NCBI GenBank assembly: GCA_017527415.1
Contig: JAFXQA010000022.1
Coordinates: 1 to 64,000 of the forward strand
Direction of reading: 5' to 3'
DNA: 64,000 bases
From: Bacteroidales bacterium
GTDB lineage: Bacteria; Bacteroidota; Bacteroidia; Bacteroidales; UBA932
Position numbers and translations under genes: made by a program. The notes beneath the pieces were generated by a model. That model saw nothing but the letters and a program-made list of their open reading frames with translations, was not told where the DNA came from and searched no databases. This document shows, piece after piece, positions 1 through 7,167 of the stretch. The stretch's first letter is position 1. Each line of letters opens with the position of its first letter.

Positions 1-77
1 ATTCCTCGACGCTAACGCTCGCGGTCTGTAAACAAGGCGTTCAAGGTGCGCCTGTATTTGTTCTTCCATTATTATAT

Positions 78-151
78 AGTCTCTTAGCTCAGTTGGTTAG
101 AGCGCCACACTGATAATGTGGAGGTCCGCGGTTCAACTCCGCGAGGGACTA
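78..151 (+). tRNA. tRNA-Ile (GAT)
   Basis: A full cloverleaf can be drawn. The acceptor stem AGTCTCT pairs with AGGGACT. The anticodon stem CCACA/TGTGG holds the loop CTGATAA with anticodon GAT. The T stem CGCGG/CCGCG encloses TTCAACT. The 3' CCA is not encoded. It is followed 148 bases later by tRNA-Ala, but no rRNA lies between them, so this is not the usual 16S-23S spacer pair. Confidence 0.95.
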
Positions 152-162
152 CTTTTATTTGT

Positions 163-226
163 TGAGGGGCAAGCCCCTCAAACTCCCCCGGCCTTTTTGC
201 CTTTCCGTATTTGCTGCCGCAAATAC
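163..226. repeat. palindromic repeats between the two tRNA genes
   Basis: Two perfect inverted repeats lie between tRNA-Ile and tRNA-Ala: TGAGGGGC-AA-GCCCCTCA at 163-180, which may serve as the tRNA-Ile terminator, and GTATTTGC-TGCC-GCAAATAC at 207-226. The GGGGCAAGCCCC core recurs at 55213-55224 in the GldH-like gene region as a similar string. No gene is credible in 152-299. Confidence 0.55.
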
Positions 227-299
227 CCGGCCCGGCCGCTCGCTTGATAGCGAGGTCGCTTCGCTTCGAACTACCTTCGCATCAACATTTTACTTACTC

Positions 300-372
300 G
301 GGGGTATAGCTCAGCTGGTAGAGCGCCTGCTTTGCAAGCAGGAAGTCAGGAGTTCGAATCTCCTTATCTCCA
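300..372 (+). tRNA. tRNA-Ala (TGC)
   Basis: Acceptor GGGGGTA pairs with TATCTCC using two G-T wobbles. The anticodon stem CCTGC/GCAGG holds the loop TTTGCAA with anticodon TGC. The T stem is AGGAG/CTCCT around TTCGAAT. The 3' CCA is not encoded. Confidence 0.95.
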
Positions 373-376
373 CTTC

Positions 377-405
377 AAGAGCCATCGCAATGCGGTGGCT
401 CTTTT
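377..405 (+). terminator. intrinsic terminator of tRNA-Ala
   Basis: AAGAGCCA at 377-384 pairs with TGGCTCTT at 396-403, and a T run follows directly. It lies five bases after the tRNA. Confidence 0.75.
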
Positions 406-428
406 CGTTTCGATAAGGAGATGTTTTT

Positions 429-768
429 TAGGGGCGCTGCCCCTAAAGTACCCTGCCGCCTTATGTCCCTTATGTCTTCGCTTTGCTCAGACCGGGACCG
501 GCGGTTCGCCTGCTGGCTCATGGACGGCCTCCGCCGTTCGCGCTGGTGCGCTCATCTTTGAAGACTCTGCCGCCCCGTGTACTACCTGTAGAGAAAAACC
601 GCATTTTCTATACAGGTGCCCCATTTTTACCCCCTACCTGTAGAGAGAATCCGGTAAAACCTCAACAGGTAGGCCATTTTTCGGCCTACCCGTAGAGAAA
701 AAGTCCGAAATACTCTACAGGTCTCCGGTAAAAACCTTAACCGACGGTTCAGCTGGCGGCTCATGGAC
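429..768. repeat. gene-free palindromic repeat mosaic
   Basis: The stretch 406-830 has no convincing gene. It holds a perfect inverted repeat, TAGGGGC-GCT-GCCCCTA at 429-445, and an imperfect 29-nt direct repeat at 497-525 and 740-768 (24 of 29 identical, both ending in GGCTCATGGAC). The direct repeat flanks the 52-nt hairpin array at 584-722, as if it marked the ends of a composite element. Short open frames here overlap tRNA or repeat sequence and have no family features. Confidence 0.55.
584..722. repeat. 52-nt-period hairpin array, copy 1 (three units)
   Basis: Three hairpins start at 584, 636 and 688, an exact 52-nt period. Each runs from ACCTGTAGAG (or ACCCGTAGAG) to CTCTACAGGT or a variant, spans 34-35 nt, and is separated from the next by 17-18 nt rich in C and T. 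The arms vary (CTATACAGGT, CTCAACAGGT, CTCTACAGGT) while the outer ACCTGT/ACAGGT pairing is nearly kept. The same array with the same period occurs at 55632-55769. No CRISPR-like unique spacers of normal size are present. Confidence 0.8.
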
Positions 769-830
769 TTTCTGGAACAATGTTTGCGGGAAAATACTAG
801 TGCCCGCTGAACAACCTGCGGCCTGACATT

Positions 831-2021
831 ATGACAATCAGCTACGAAGAAAAGCAGATCCCGGTCCTCCTAGTGACCGGATACCTCGGAAGCGGCAAGA
901 CAACTCTGCTGAACCGCATCCTTACCAACAAAAAGGGAATAAAGTTCGCCGTCATCGTAAACGACCTTGGCGAAGTGAACATAGATGCCGACCTGATTCA
1001 GAAAGGCGGAATAGTGGGTGCATCGGACGACAGTCTGGTGGCTCTCCAGAACGGATGCATCTGCTGCACCCTCAAGATGGACCTTGTCAGCCAGCTGGCA
1101 GACCTCTGCCGAATGGGCAAGTTCGACTATATAGTCATCGAGGCCAGCGGCATCTGTGAGCCCGGCCCTATCGCCCAGACTATCACGTCCTTCCCCCAGA
1201 TAGGCCCCAAGCAGCGCATTACTCCCAGGCTGGACTGCATCGTGACCGTGGTGGATGCCTTGCGTATGAAGGATGAATTCGCCTGCGGCGATGCCCTCCG
1301 CCGTCCGGATATCGGGGAAGAGGATCTGGAGCGCCTGGTGATAGAGCAGATAGAGTTCTGCAATCTGGTGTTGCTGAACAAGGCCTCGGAGGTCAGTGCG
1401 GAGGAGCTTGGACGGGTGCGTGCCATAGTGAAGAGCCTGAATCCCGGTGCAGAGATAATGGAATGCGATTATGGGGATGTGGACCTGGACAAACTTGTCG
1501 GCACCGACAGCTTCGATTTCGAAAAAGTTGCCACCAGCGCCGCCTGGATTTCAGAAATAGAAGGCCACCATGACGACGACGATGATGATGACGACGATCA
1601 CGACCATCATCACCATCATCACCACGATGAAGATGAGGGGGAGGCGGAAGAGTACAACATCGGCACCTATGTATATAATGTGCGTCCGGCGCTGGACTTA
1701 AATAAGTTCGATTATGCCGTGGCGCGCCTGTGGCCGAACAATATCATCCGGGCCAAAGGCCTCTGCTATTTTACGACCGATATCGACAAATGCTATCTCT
1801 TCGAGCAGGCCGGGAGCCAGAAAACCCTTCGTGAGGCCGGTCTCTGGTACGCCGCAATGCCCAAGGACCGTCTTGCCGAGATGCTCCTTCAGGATGCCGC
1901 CCTCCAGCGTGACTGGGATCCTGCCTACGGCGACCGCATGCAGAAGATAGTCTTCATCGGCCAGAATCTCGACAAAGACCTCATCAAACAGGTGATGGAT
2001 TCCTGTTTGGCCGAAGACTAG
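831..2021 (+). CDS. CobW/COG0523-family GTPase, putative metallochaperone
   Basis: A 396-residue GTPase of the CobW/COG0523 (G3E) family, whose members deliver Zn, Co or other metals to client proteins in the cytoplasm. The Walker A motif GYLGSGKTT is at residues 17-25 and the metal-binding CICC motif (family CxCC) at 76-79. A strongly charged tract of Asp, His and Glu, at about residues 246-268, lies between the GTPase domain and the C-terminal CobW_C-like domain, as in metal-binding loops of this family. It converges on ubiE with a 4-base overlap of stop codons. The metal cannot be told from sequence. Start chosen at the first ATG of the frame; no TAnnTTTG box is evident upstream. Confidence 0.88.
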   Translation: MTISYEEKQIPVLLVTGYLGSGKTTLLNRILTNKKGIKFAVIVNDLGEVNIDADLIQKGGIVGASDDSLVALQNGCICCTLKMDLVSQLADLCRMGKFDYIVIEASGICEPGPIAQTITSFPQIGPKQRITPRLDCIVTVVDALRMKDEFACGDALRRPDIGEEDLERLVIEQIEFCNLVLLNKASEVSAEELGRVRAIVKSLNPGAEIMECDYGDVDLDKLVGTDSFDFEKVATSAAWISEIEGHHDDDDDDDDDHDHHHHHHHDEDEGEAEEYNIGTYVYNVRPALDLNKFDYAVARLWPNNIIRAKGLCYFTTDIDKCYLFEQAGSQKTLREAGLWYAAMPKDRLAEMLLQDAALQRDWDPAYGDRMQKIVFIGQNLDKDLIKQVMDSCLAED

Positions 2022-2704
2022 GGCTTGGTTGCGACGTACAGCCGGCAGATGCCGAAGCTGTAGGCCCGGTGCTTGACGTCTTCAAAACCGCACGCTTTCA
2101 GAAAAGCACACCATTCCTTGCGCCCCGGGAAGGCTTCAACCGAAGCCGGAAGGTAGCGGTAGGCATCGAAATTACCCGACATCCGCCCGCCGATCAGCGG
2201 CATGACCCGTTTGAAATACCAGTTGTAAATCTTGCGAACCGGCTTCCATCCAGGAATGCCGAGTTCCAGCATCACGAAGCGCCCGCCTGGCCGTAGCACT
2301 CGAAGTATCTCGGCCATGCAGGCCTTGCGGTCTTCGAAATTCCGCACCCCGAATGCAACGGTCACGTTGTCGAAACTGCTCTCGCGCCAACGCAGCGCCG
2401 CGCAGTCGCCTACCTCGCAGGTGATGCGTCTCTCCAGCTTTTCGGCCTCCAGCTTGCGTTTCATCTCTGCCAGCATACCTTCGGAGATATCTACCGCCAC
2501 AACGCCGCAGTGCCGCTTCTGGGCAATCGCGATGGCGAAATCTCCTGTGCCGCAAGCTACATCCAGCACCTGCGGTCCGTCTATCCAGCGCAGGGCCCTC
2601 CGGCGCCAAGCACGGTCCATTCCGAGGGAGGTCAAGTGATTGAAGTGGTCATATTCAGCCGCGATCGAGTCGAACATCTCGCGGATTTTTTCTTTTTCAG
2701 GCAT
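2018..2704 (-). CDS. ubiE: demethylmenaquinone methyltransferase
   Basis: A 228-residue class I SAM methyltransferase that performs the last C-methylation of menaquinone (MenG activity). SAM motif I is DVACGTGDFA, and AFGVRNF is a UbiE/COQ5 signature. The start is set at ATG 2704 (MPEKEKIREMFDS), because an upstream in-frame ATG at 2812 would run through the promoter and the divergent DUF4886 gene. A TATATTTG box lies 20 nt upstream of this start. Menaquinone fits an anaerobic Bacteroidales. Confidence 0.93.
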   Translation of the reverse strand: MPEKEKIREMFDSIAAEYDHFNHLTSLGMDRAWRRRALRWIDGPQVLDVACGTGDFAIAIAQKRHCGVVAVDISEGMLAEMKRKLEAEKLERRITCEVGDCAALRWRESSFDNVTVAFGVRNFEDRKACMAEILRVLRPGGRFVMLELGIPGWKPVRKIYNWYFKRVMPLIGGRMSGNFDAYRYLPASVEAFPGRKEWCAFLKACGFEDVKHRAYSFGICRLYVATKP

Positions 2705-2723
2705 CTTTTTGCTAACTTTACCA

Positions 2724-2731
2724 CAAATATA
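2724..2731 (-). promoter_or_regulatory. ubiE promoter -7 box
   Basis: TATATTTG on the minus strand matches the Bacteroidota TAnnTTTG -7 consensus and lies 20 nt before the chosen ubiE start. Confidence 0.65.
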
Positions 2732-2738
2732 GGAAAAT

Positions 2739-3632
2739 ATGAAAAGAATCCTCATCCTGCTTGCCGGGATTGCCCTGGCCTTCAGCGTTTCCGCGCAGGA
2801 AAAGTATCCCAACTACCCCCTGCCGGACCATCCCGACACCCTCCGTATCCTTGCGATCGGCAACAGTTTCTCGGACGATGCCACCCAGTATCTTCCGGAT
2901 CTGCTGGAAGCAGCCGGCATCCACAACGTGATCATCGGACGCCTCTATATCGGCGGGTGCACCTTGGAGCGCCACTGCCGCGAATTCAAGGACAAGGGGC
3001 ATGAATATGTCTACCTCAAATCTACCGCCAACAAATGGGAGACCATCAAGAAATACAAGCAGGGCTCCTTCATGGACGGCCTTGGAGATGAACGATGGGA
3101 CATCGTCACCCTCCAGCAGGGCTCTCCGAAAAGCGGGCGCTGGGACAGCTACGACCCCTGGCTGGGCGTGCTGATAGAAATAGTTCGGAAGAACTGCCCC
3201 AATCCGGAGGCTACGATCGTCTGGCATCAGACCTGGGCTTATGCAAGCAGCTATACCAACCGCAGCTTTGCCAATTACGCATACGACCAGCAGTACATGT
3301 TCGACAGCATCCAGATATGCGTAGACAAGGCCCGCAAGGCATACAACATCCCCGTCGTCATCCCATCCGGCCCGGCAGTGCAGCTGATGCGCGGCACTTC
3401 TCTCAAGACAGAGAAGGAGCTGACCCGCGACGGCTTCCATATGGATTATAAGTACGGCCGCTATCTTACCGCCTGCGTGTGGTTCGAGGCCCTCATCAAG
3501 CCCGTGCTGGGAGTGAGCGTCAAGGGTAACACTTTCCGCAATGCCGGCACGGATAACGAAGTGACCGACAAGGAGGCCAAGCTGATGCAGAAGGTGGCCG
3601 TCAAAGCCGTCAGAGCGCAGGCAAAGCGCTAA
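2739..3632 (+). CDS. secreted DUF4886 protein (SGNH-hydrolase-like)
   Basis: A 297-residue protein with an N-terminal signal peptide (about residues 1-20, ending FSVSAQ) followed by the DUF4886 domain. The block AIGNSFSDDA near residues 45-54 resembles SGNH hydrolase block I, with Ser as the likely nucleophile, so a carbohydrate-esterase-like role is possible but not shown. Later conserved-looking segments are TLQQGSPKSG and HQTWAY. It is divergent from ubiE with only 34 bases between the start codons. It may lead into the transketolase genes, which start 27 bases after its stop. Confidence 0.82.
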   Translation: MKRILILLAGIALAFSVSAQEKYPNYPLPDHPDTLRILAIGNSFSDDATQYLPDLLEAAGIHNVIIGRLYIGGCTLERHCREFKDKGHEYVYLKSTANKWETIKKYKQGSFMDGLGDERWDIVTLQQGSPKSGRWDSYDPWLGVLIEIVRKNCPNPEATIVWHQTWAYASSYTNRSFANYAYDQQYMFDSIQICVDKARKAYNIPVVIPSGPAVQLMRGTSLKTEKELTRDGFHMDYKYGRYLTACVWFEALIKPVLGVSVKGNTFRNAGTDNEVTDKEAKLMQKVAVKAVRAQAKR

Positions 3633-3659
3633 ATCTGGAATTATCTATTGATTTACGAT

Positions 3660-4499
3660 ATGAAGAAGAACATTCAGGAACTAACCGACATCGCCTCCCA
3701 GGTCCGCCGCGACATCGTGCGGATGGTGACGGCCGCCAAATCCGGCCATCCGGGAGGATCCCTGAGCAGTACCGACATCCTTACTGCCCTTTATTTCAAT
3801 GAGATGGAGCAGGACGCCGCTACCTGGACCCGCGACGCGAAAGGCCAGGATGCGTTCATCCTCTCCGCCGGGCATCTTGCCCCCGTGTACTATTCCGTCC
3901 TTGCCCGCGCAGGCTACTTCGATCCTGCCAAGATGGGCACGCTTCGCAAGTTCGGCAGCGACCTGCAGGGTCATCCCAGTGTAGGGCACATCAAGGGCAT
4001 CTTCCAGCCCTCCGGCTCCCTCGGGCAGGGTCTGTCTGCGGCGGCCGGCATCGCCCTCGGCAAGAAGCTGAGCGGAGATGGCCACCGTGCGTTCGTGCTC
4101 TGCGGAGACGGTGAAAGCGAGGAAGGCCAGATCTGGGAGGCGGCGATGTTCGCCCTCCACCACAAGCTGGACAACCTGGTGGCCATGACCGACTGGAACG
4201 GCATGCAGATCGACGGCCCCATCGAGACCGTCTCCGGCATAGAGGAACTCAACGAGAAGTGGCTCGCATTCGGCTGGGACGTGATCGTGGCCGACGGACA
4301 CGACTTCGAGTCCATCCTGAACGCCTTCCAGCTTGCACGCAAAGCCAACGGCAAGCCTAAGATGATACTTTTCAAGACCGAGATGGGTCACGGAGTAGAC
4401 TTCATGGCCGGCAGCCACAAGTGGCATGGCAAGGCTCCCAGCGAGGAGCAGTGCGCACAGGCCATGACCCAGCTCAAAGAAACCTTAGGAGATTACTAG
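3660..4499 (+). CDS. transketolase, N-terminal (TPP-binding) subunit
   Basis: A 279-residue half-size transketolase carrying the thiamine pyrophosphate domain. Visible features are SGHPGGSLSSTDILTALYF, GHLAPVYY and the TPP motif beginning GDGESEEGQ and ending in the conserved TDWN. The enzyme moves two-carbon ketol units in the non-oxidative pentose phosphate pathway. A full transketolase is about 650 residues. Here the C-terminal half is the next gene, one base downstream, so the two must form a heteromer. ATG 3660 is preferred over an in-frame TTG at 3648, since MKKNIQELTD matches the family start better. Confidence 0.92.
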   Translation: MKKNIQELTDIASQVRRDIVRMVTAAKSGHPGGSLSSTDILTALYFNEMEQDAATWTRDAKGQDAFILSAGHLAPVYYSVLARAGYFDPAKMGTLRKFGSDLQGHPSVGHIKGIFQPSGSLGQGLSAAAGIALGKKLSGDGHRAFVLCGDGESEEGQIWEAAMFALHHKLDNLVAMTDWNGMQIDGPIETVSGIEELNEKWLAFGWDVIVADGHDFESILNAFQLARKANGKPKMILFKTEMGHGVDFMAGSHKWHGKAPSEEQCAQAMTQLKETLGDY

Positions 4500-4500
4500 T

Positions 4501-5454
4501 ATGAAGAAGTATATAGATTCCGGAAAGAAAGATACCCGCAGCGGATTTGGCGCAGGCCTCGTGTTGGCCGGGCGTGAGAACCCCGATGTGGTTGCCCTCG
4601 CTGCAGACCTTAAGGGCTCCCTCAAGATGGACGCCTTTGCTGAGGAATTCCCCGAAAGATTCATTGAGTGCGGCATCGCCGAGGCCAACATGGTGGGCGT
4701 TGCTGCAGGCCTCGCCCTCACCGGCAAGGTGCCCTTCTGCGGCTCCTTCGCCGAGTTCGTGACAGGCCGCGTCTACGACCAGGTGCGTCAGGAAGTATCC
4801 TACGGAGGCACCAACGTCAAGCTCGCATCTTCCCACGCAGGTATTACCCTCGGGGAAGATGGCGCCACTCACCAGACTATGGAGGATCTTGCGCTGATGC
4901 GCGCCCTGCCCGGCATGACCGTTCTCGTGCCATGCGACTACAACCAGACCGTGCAGGCCACGCTTGCCGCAGCCCGTATGGTGGGCCCTGTGTACTTGAG
5001 GTTCGGACGCCCTTCCGTGCCCAACTTTACCGATCCGGACGAGCCGTTCGTGATAGGGAAGGTTTATAATCTGAATCCCGGTACCGACGTGACCCTGGTG
5101 GCCACCGGGCATCTCGTATGGGAAGCCCTTCAGGCCGCCGAAGCCCTGGAGGCAGAGGGAATCAGCGCTGAGGTGCTGAATGTAGCTACCGTGAAGCCCC
5201 TGGATGCAGCCGCGATTCTGGAGTCGGTCGGCAAGACCGGCGCCGTGGTGGTTGCCGAGGAGCACAATGCGTTCGGCGGCCTGTCCGAGGCCATCGCCTC
5301 CGTGGTTGCCGGCGGCAAGCCCGCACCCATCGAGTTCATCAACGGTGGCGACAAGTTCGGCCAGAGCGGCACTCCCGCCGAACTGATGGCGGCCTACGGC
5401 CTGGATGCGGCTCATATCGCAGCGGCGGCGAAGAAGGCTATTTCAAGGAAATAG
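4501..5454 (+). CDS. transketolase, C-terminal (pyrimidine-binding) subunit
   Basis: A 317-residue partner of the preceding gene, with the Pyr domain first and the transketolase C domain last. The segment ECGIAEANMVGVAAGLA contains the conserved glutamate that activates TPP. The start codon follows the stop of the N-terminal subunit after one base, so translation is probably coupled. Three strong hairpins follow the stop codon within 180 bases. The split arrangement is common in Bacteroidota, archaea and many anaerobes. Confidence 0.92.
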   Translation: MKKYIDSGKKDTRSGFGAGLVLAGRENPDVVALAADLKGSLKMDAFAEEFPERFIECGIAEANMVGVAAGLALTGKVPFCGSFAEFVTGRVYDQVRQEVSYGGTNVKLASSHAGITLGEDGATHQTMEDLALMRALPGMTVLVPCDYNQTVQATLAAARMVGPVYLRFGRPSVPNFTDPDEPFVIGKVYNLNPGTDVTLVATGHLVWEALQAAEALEAEGISAEVLNVATVKPLDAAAILESVGKTGAVVVAEEHNAFGGLSEAIASVVAGGKPAPIEFINGGDKFGQSGTPAELMAAYGLDAAHIAAAAKKAISRK

Positions 5455-5459
5455 CTGTT

Positions 5460-5538
5460 GCGGGCTGGTAGCCGTTTACATACGCTACCGCCACGCACAA
5501 GTTCACTCAAAAAACTCCGTAAACGGCTACCAGCCCGC
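5460..5538. repeat. 20-bp perfect inverted repeat after transketolase
   Basis: The arms at 5460-5479 and 5519-5538 are perfect reverse complements over 20 bp and enclose a 39-nt loop. It starts six bases after the transketolase stop. No T tract follows, so it is not a typical intrinsic terminator. Confidence 0.85.
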
Positions 5539-5547
5539 AGGGGTGTT

Positions 5548-5576
5548 GCAGGTGTCCCTTTTTTACGGACACCTGC
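5548..5576. repeat. 10-bp perfect hairpin
   Basis: GCAGGTGTCC at 5548-5557 pairs with GGACACCTGC at 5567-5576 across a T-rich 9-nt loop. Its GGTGTCC core is shared with the next hairpin. Confidence 0.8.
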
Positions 5577-5595
5577 GTCAAAAACCCCATGAAAA

Positions 5596-5632
5596 TGCTC
5601 CCGGTGTCCATGATTTCGGGACACCGGGAGCA
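5596..5632. repeat. 14-bp perfect hairpin
   Basis: TGCTCCCGGTGTCC at 5596-5609 pairs with its exact complement at 5619-5632 across a 9-nt loop. It is the third hairpin in a row between transketolase and the sigma factor gene, 43 bases before that gene. Confidence 0.8.
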
Positions 5633-5674
5633 CTTGCAATAATCTATTGACAGCTTAGTGCGTCTATAATATAT

Positions 5675-6175
5675 ATGTACGAACAACAATTCCGGGAATT
5701 GGTGGAGAAGTACAGCGAGCAGTTGTACTGGCACGTGCGGTCCATCGTGGGCTCCCACGAAGATGCCGACGACATCCTGCAAGAAGTGTTCGTGAAGGTG
5801 TGGAAGGCACTCCCCGGGTTCCGGGGGGATGCTTCCGTGCAAACCTGGCTATGGCGCATCGCCACCAACGAGGCTCTCAGCTTCCTCCGGAAACAACGCG
5901 TCCGGGCGGCGCTGCGCTTCGCTTCCCTCGATGCGGAGGCGGAGCGCGTGATCGACGACGACCCGTGGTTCGACGGTGACGAGGCGCAGCGGAAGTTGGC
6001 CGTCGCGGTGGCCAAGCTGCCGGACAAGCAGCGCGCGGTTTTCTGCATGCGTTATTTCGAAGAGCTGCCTTATGAAGAGATATCCGGGATTACAGGCACT
6101 TCGGTGGGCGCTTTGAAGGCATCTTATCATCAGGCCGCGGAAAAGATTAAGGCTTCCGTCGAGCTGGCGGATTAA
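5675..6175 (+). CDS. RNA polymerase ECF sigma factor
   Basis: A 166-residue sigma-70 family protein of ECF size. Region 2 includes the segment from HVRSIVGSHEDADDILQEVF, and region 4 is the helix-turn-helix LPYEEISGITGTSVGALKAS near the C terminus. It would direct RNA polymerase to a small regulon. The next gene is a short single-pass membrane protein and then a secreted Spy-like protein, spaced 34 and 4 bases apart. That suggests an envelope-stress operon with a membrane-bound partner. No TAnnTTTG box is evident upstream, so the promoter is not assigned. Confidence 0.9.
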   Translation: MYEQQFRELVEKYSEQLYWHVRSIVGSHEDADDILQEVFVKVWKALPGFRGDASVQTWLWRIATNEALSFLRKQRVRAALRFASLDAEAERVIDDDPWFDGDEAQRKLAVAVAKLPDKQRAVFCMRYFEELPYEEISGITGTSVGALKASYHQAAEKIKASVELAD

Positions 6176-6209
6176 ACTTTTGAATCGGTTTTACATCTAA
6201 ATAATCGGT

Positions 6210-6491
6210 ATGAGTAAGAAAATTGAATACAAGGTGCCCGACGGCTACTTCGAGAATCTCCGCACGAGACTCTCGGCAATTCCTGCGCAGGAGAAGCAGC
6301 TGACTCGTTTCCAGAAATTCGCACCGTACCTTGCGCTTGCAGCGTGTTTTGCCGCAGCGGTTCTTGCCGGTAACCTGATCTTGAGCAGGACGGCCATGCC
6401 CTCCGCATCGGAAGATGAGATAATCGAATATCTGATAGACTCCGACATCACGCTTGCGCAGATAGAAGATTACTTAATTTTAAATCAGTAG
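6210..6491 (+). CDS. small single-pass membrane protein, possible anti-sigma partner
   Basis: A 93-residue protein with a basic amphipathic N-terminal half, one hydrophobic segment at about residues 38-58 (YLALAACFAAAVLAGNLIL) and an acidic C-terminal tail. I recognise no domain. Its place just after an ECF sigma gene and its size suggest a membrane-tethered regulator of that sigma factor. This is inference from context only; it lacks a visible zinc-finger anti-sigma motif. Confidence 0.75.
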   Translation: MSKKIEYKVPDGYFENLRTRLSAIPAQEKQLTRFQKFAPYLALAACFAAAVLAGNLILSRTAMPSASEDEIIEYLIDSDITLAQIEDYLILNQ

Positions 6492-6495
6492 AACT

Positions 6496-7107
6496 ATGAA
6501 AAAGTTTTTGATCGCCAGCCTCGCACTTATGGCTGCACTGACCCTCGGCGCACAGGAGCCCCAGGGCCGCCCGGAAAGGAAGAACTTCTCCAAGGAAGAC
6601 ATGGAGAAATTCAGACAGAATGCCAAGGACCGCATTCAGAGTGAACACATCGCCTACTTGACCGCAGAACTTGAACTTACCCCCGAAGAGGCCGAGAAAT
6701 TCTGGCCTGTCTACAACAAGGCTCATAAGGAGCAGATGGATAACAACCAGACCTTCCGTGCCGCCCTTAAGGCCCTTAAGATGGCCGTCAAGGAAGGAAA
6801 AAGCGAAGCCGAAATCAAGGATGCTCTCGATGCCTACAACAAGGCCAAGAGCGGCCAGCGCAATGTTCTGGCAGATTACCAGAAGGACTTCATCAAGATT
6901 ATCGGTGTGACCAAGACCGCCAAGCTTTATGTCGCTGAAGACAGCTTCCGCACCCGCCAGATCCACAATCTCACCGGTGGTGGCAAGGGACAGCAGCCCG
7001 GCGTGCGCCCTCAGGGCAATCGCCAGCAGAATAATGGGAAGGGAAGGCCCGGCTATGGAAAAGGCCAGCCGAAAGAAAAGCCGGTGCAGCAGCCGGAGAA
7101 TATCTAG
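6496..7107 (+). CDS. secreted Spy/CpxP-like protein
   Basis: A 203-residue protein with a signal peptide (residues 1-19, ending LTLGAQ). The mature part is helical and charged, with the segment ELTPEEAEKFWPVYN typical of the Bacteroidota relatives of periplasmic LTxxQ chaperones. The tail after about residue 160 is rich in Gly, Gln, Lys and Pro and looks disordered. It is four bases downstream of the small membrane gene, so it is probably the last gene of the sigma operon. An envelope-stress role is inferred. Confidence 0.78.
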   Translation: MKKFLIASLALMAALTLGAQEPQGRPERKNFSKEDMEKFRQNAKDRIQSEHIAYLTAELELTPEEAEKFWPVYNKAHKEQMDNNQTFRAALKALKMAVKEGKSEAEIKDALDAYNKAKSGQRNVLADYQKDFIKIIGVTKTAKLYVAEDSFRTRQIHNLTGGGKGQQPGVRPQGNRQQNNGKGRPGYGKGQPKEKPVQQPENI

Positions 7108-7120
7108 CCTGTGATTGGAT

Positions 7121-7157
7121 AACAAAAGCGGCGACCCGTCGGGCCGCCGCTTTTGTT
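7121..7157. terminator. bidirectional terminator between Spy-like gene and mdh
   Basis: AACAAAAGCGGCG at 7121-7133 pairs exactly with CGCCGCTTTTGTT at 7145-7157. A-rich and T-rich flanks give a U tract on both strands, fitting its place between convergent genes. Confidence 0.85.
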
Positions 7158-7167
7158 TACTTATCTG

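Noticed and set aside
78..372. Remnant of an rRNA operon around tRNA-Ile and tRNA-Ala
   Set aside because: No 16S, 23S or 5S sequence is visible on either side, and palindromic repeats rather than spacer elements separate the tRNAs.
159..695. Small open frames of 70-103 codons
   Set aside because: They run through tRNA-Ala and palindromic repeats, have no family-like sequence and overlap one another.
584..722. CRISPR-like array
   Set aside because: The repeated part is a 34-nt palindrome and the gaps are only 17-18 nt of C/T-rich sequence that are similar to each other. There are no cas genes in the window and arms vary between units.
831..2021. HypB or UreG identity for the GTPase
   Set aside because: His-rich tracts occur in those too, but the CICC motif and the C-terminal CobW-like part fit COG0523, and no hydrogenase or urease genes are near.
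5647..5672. E. coli-type promoter TTGACA with TATAAT before the ECF sigma gene
   Set aside because: The spacer is only 12 nt and Bacteroidota sigma factor uses TTG and TAnnTTTG, so the match is likely chance.
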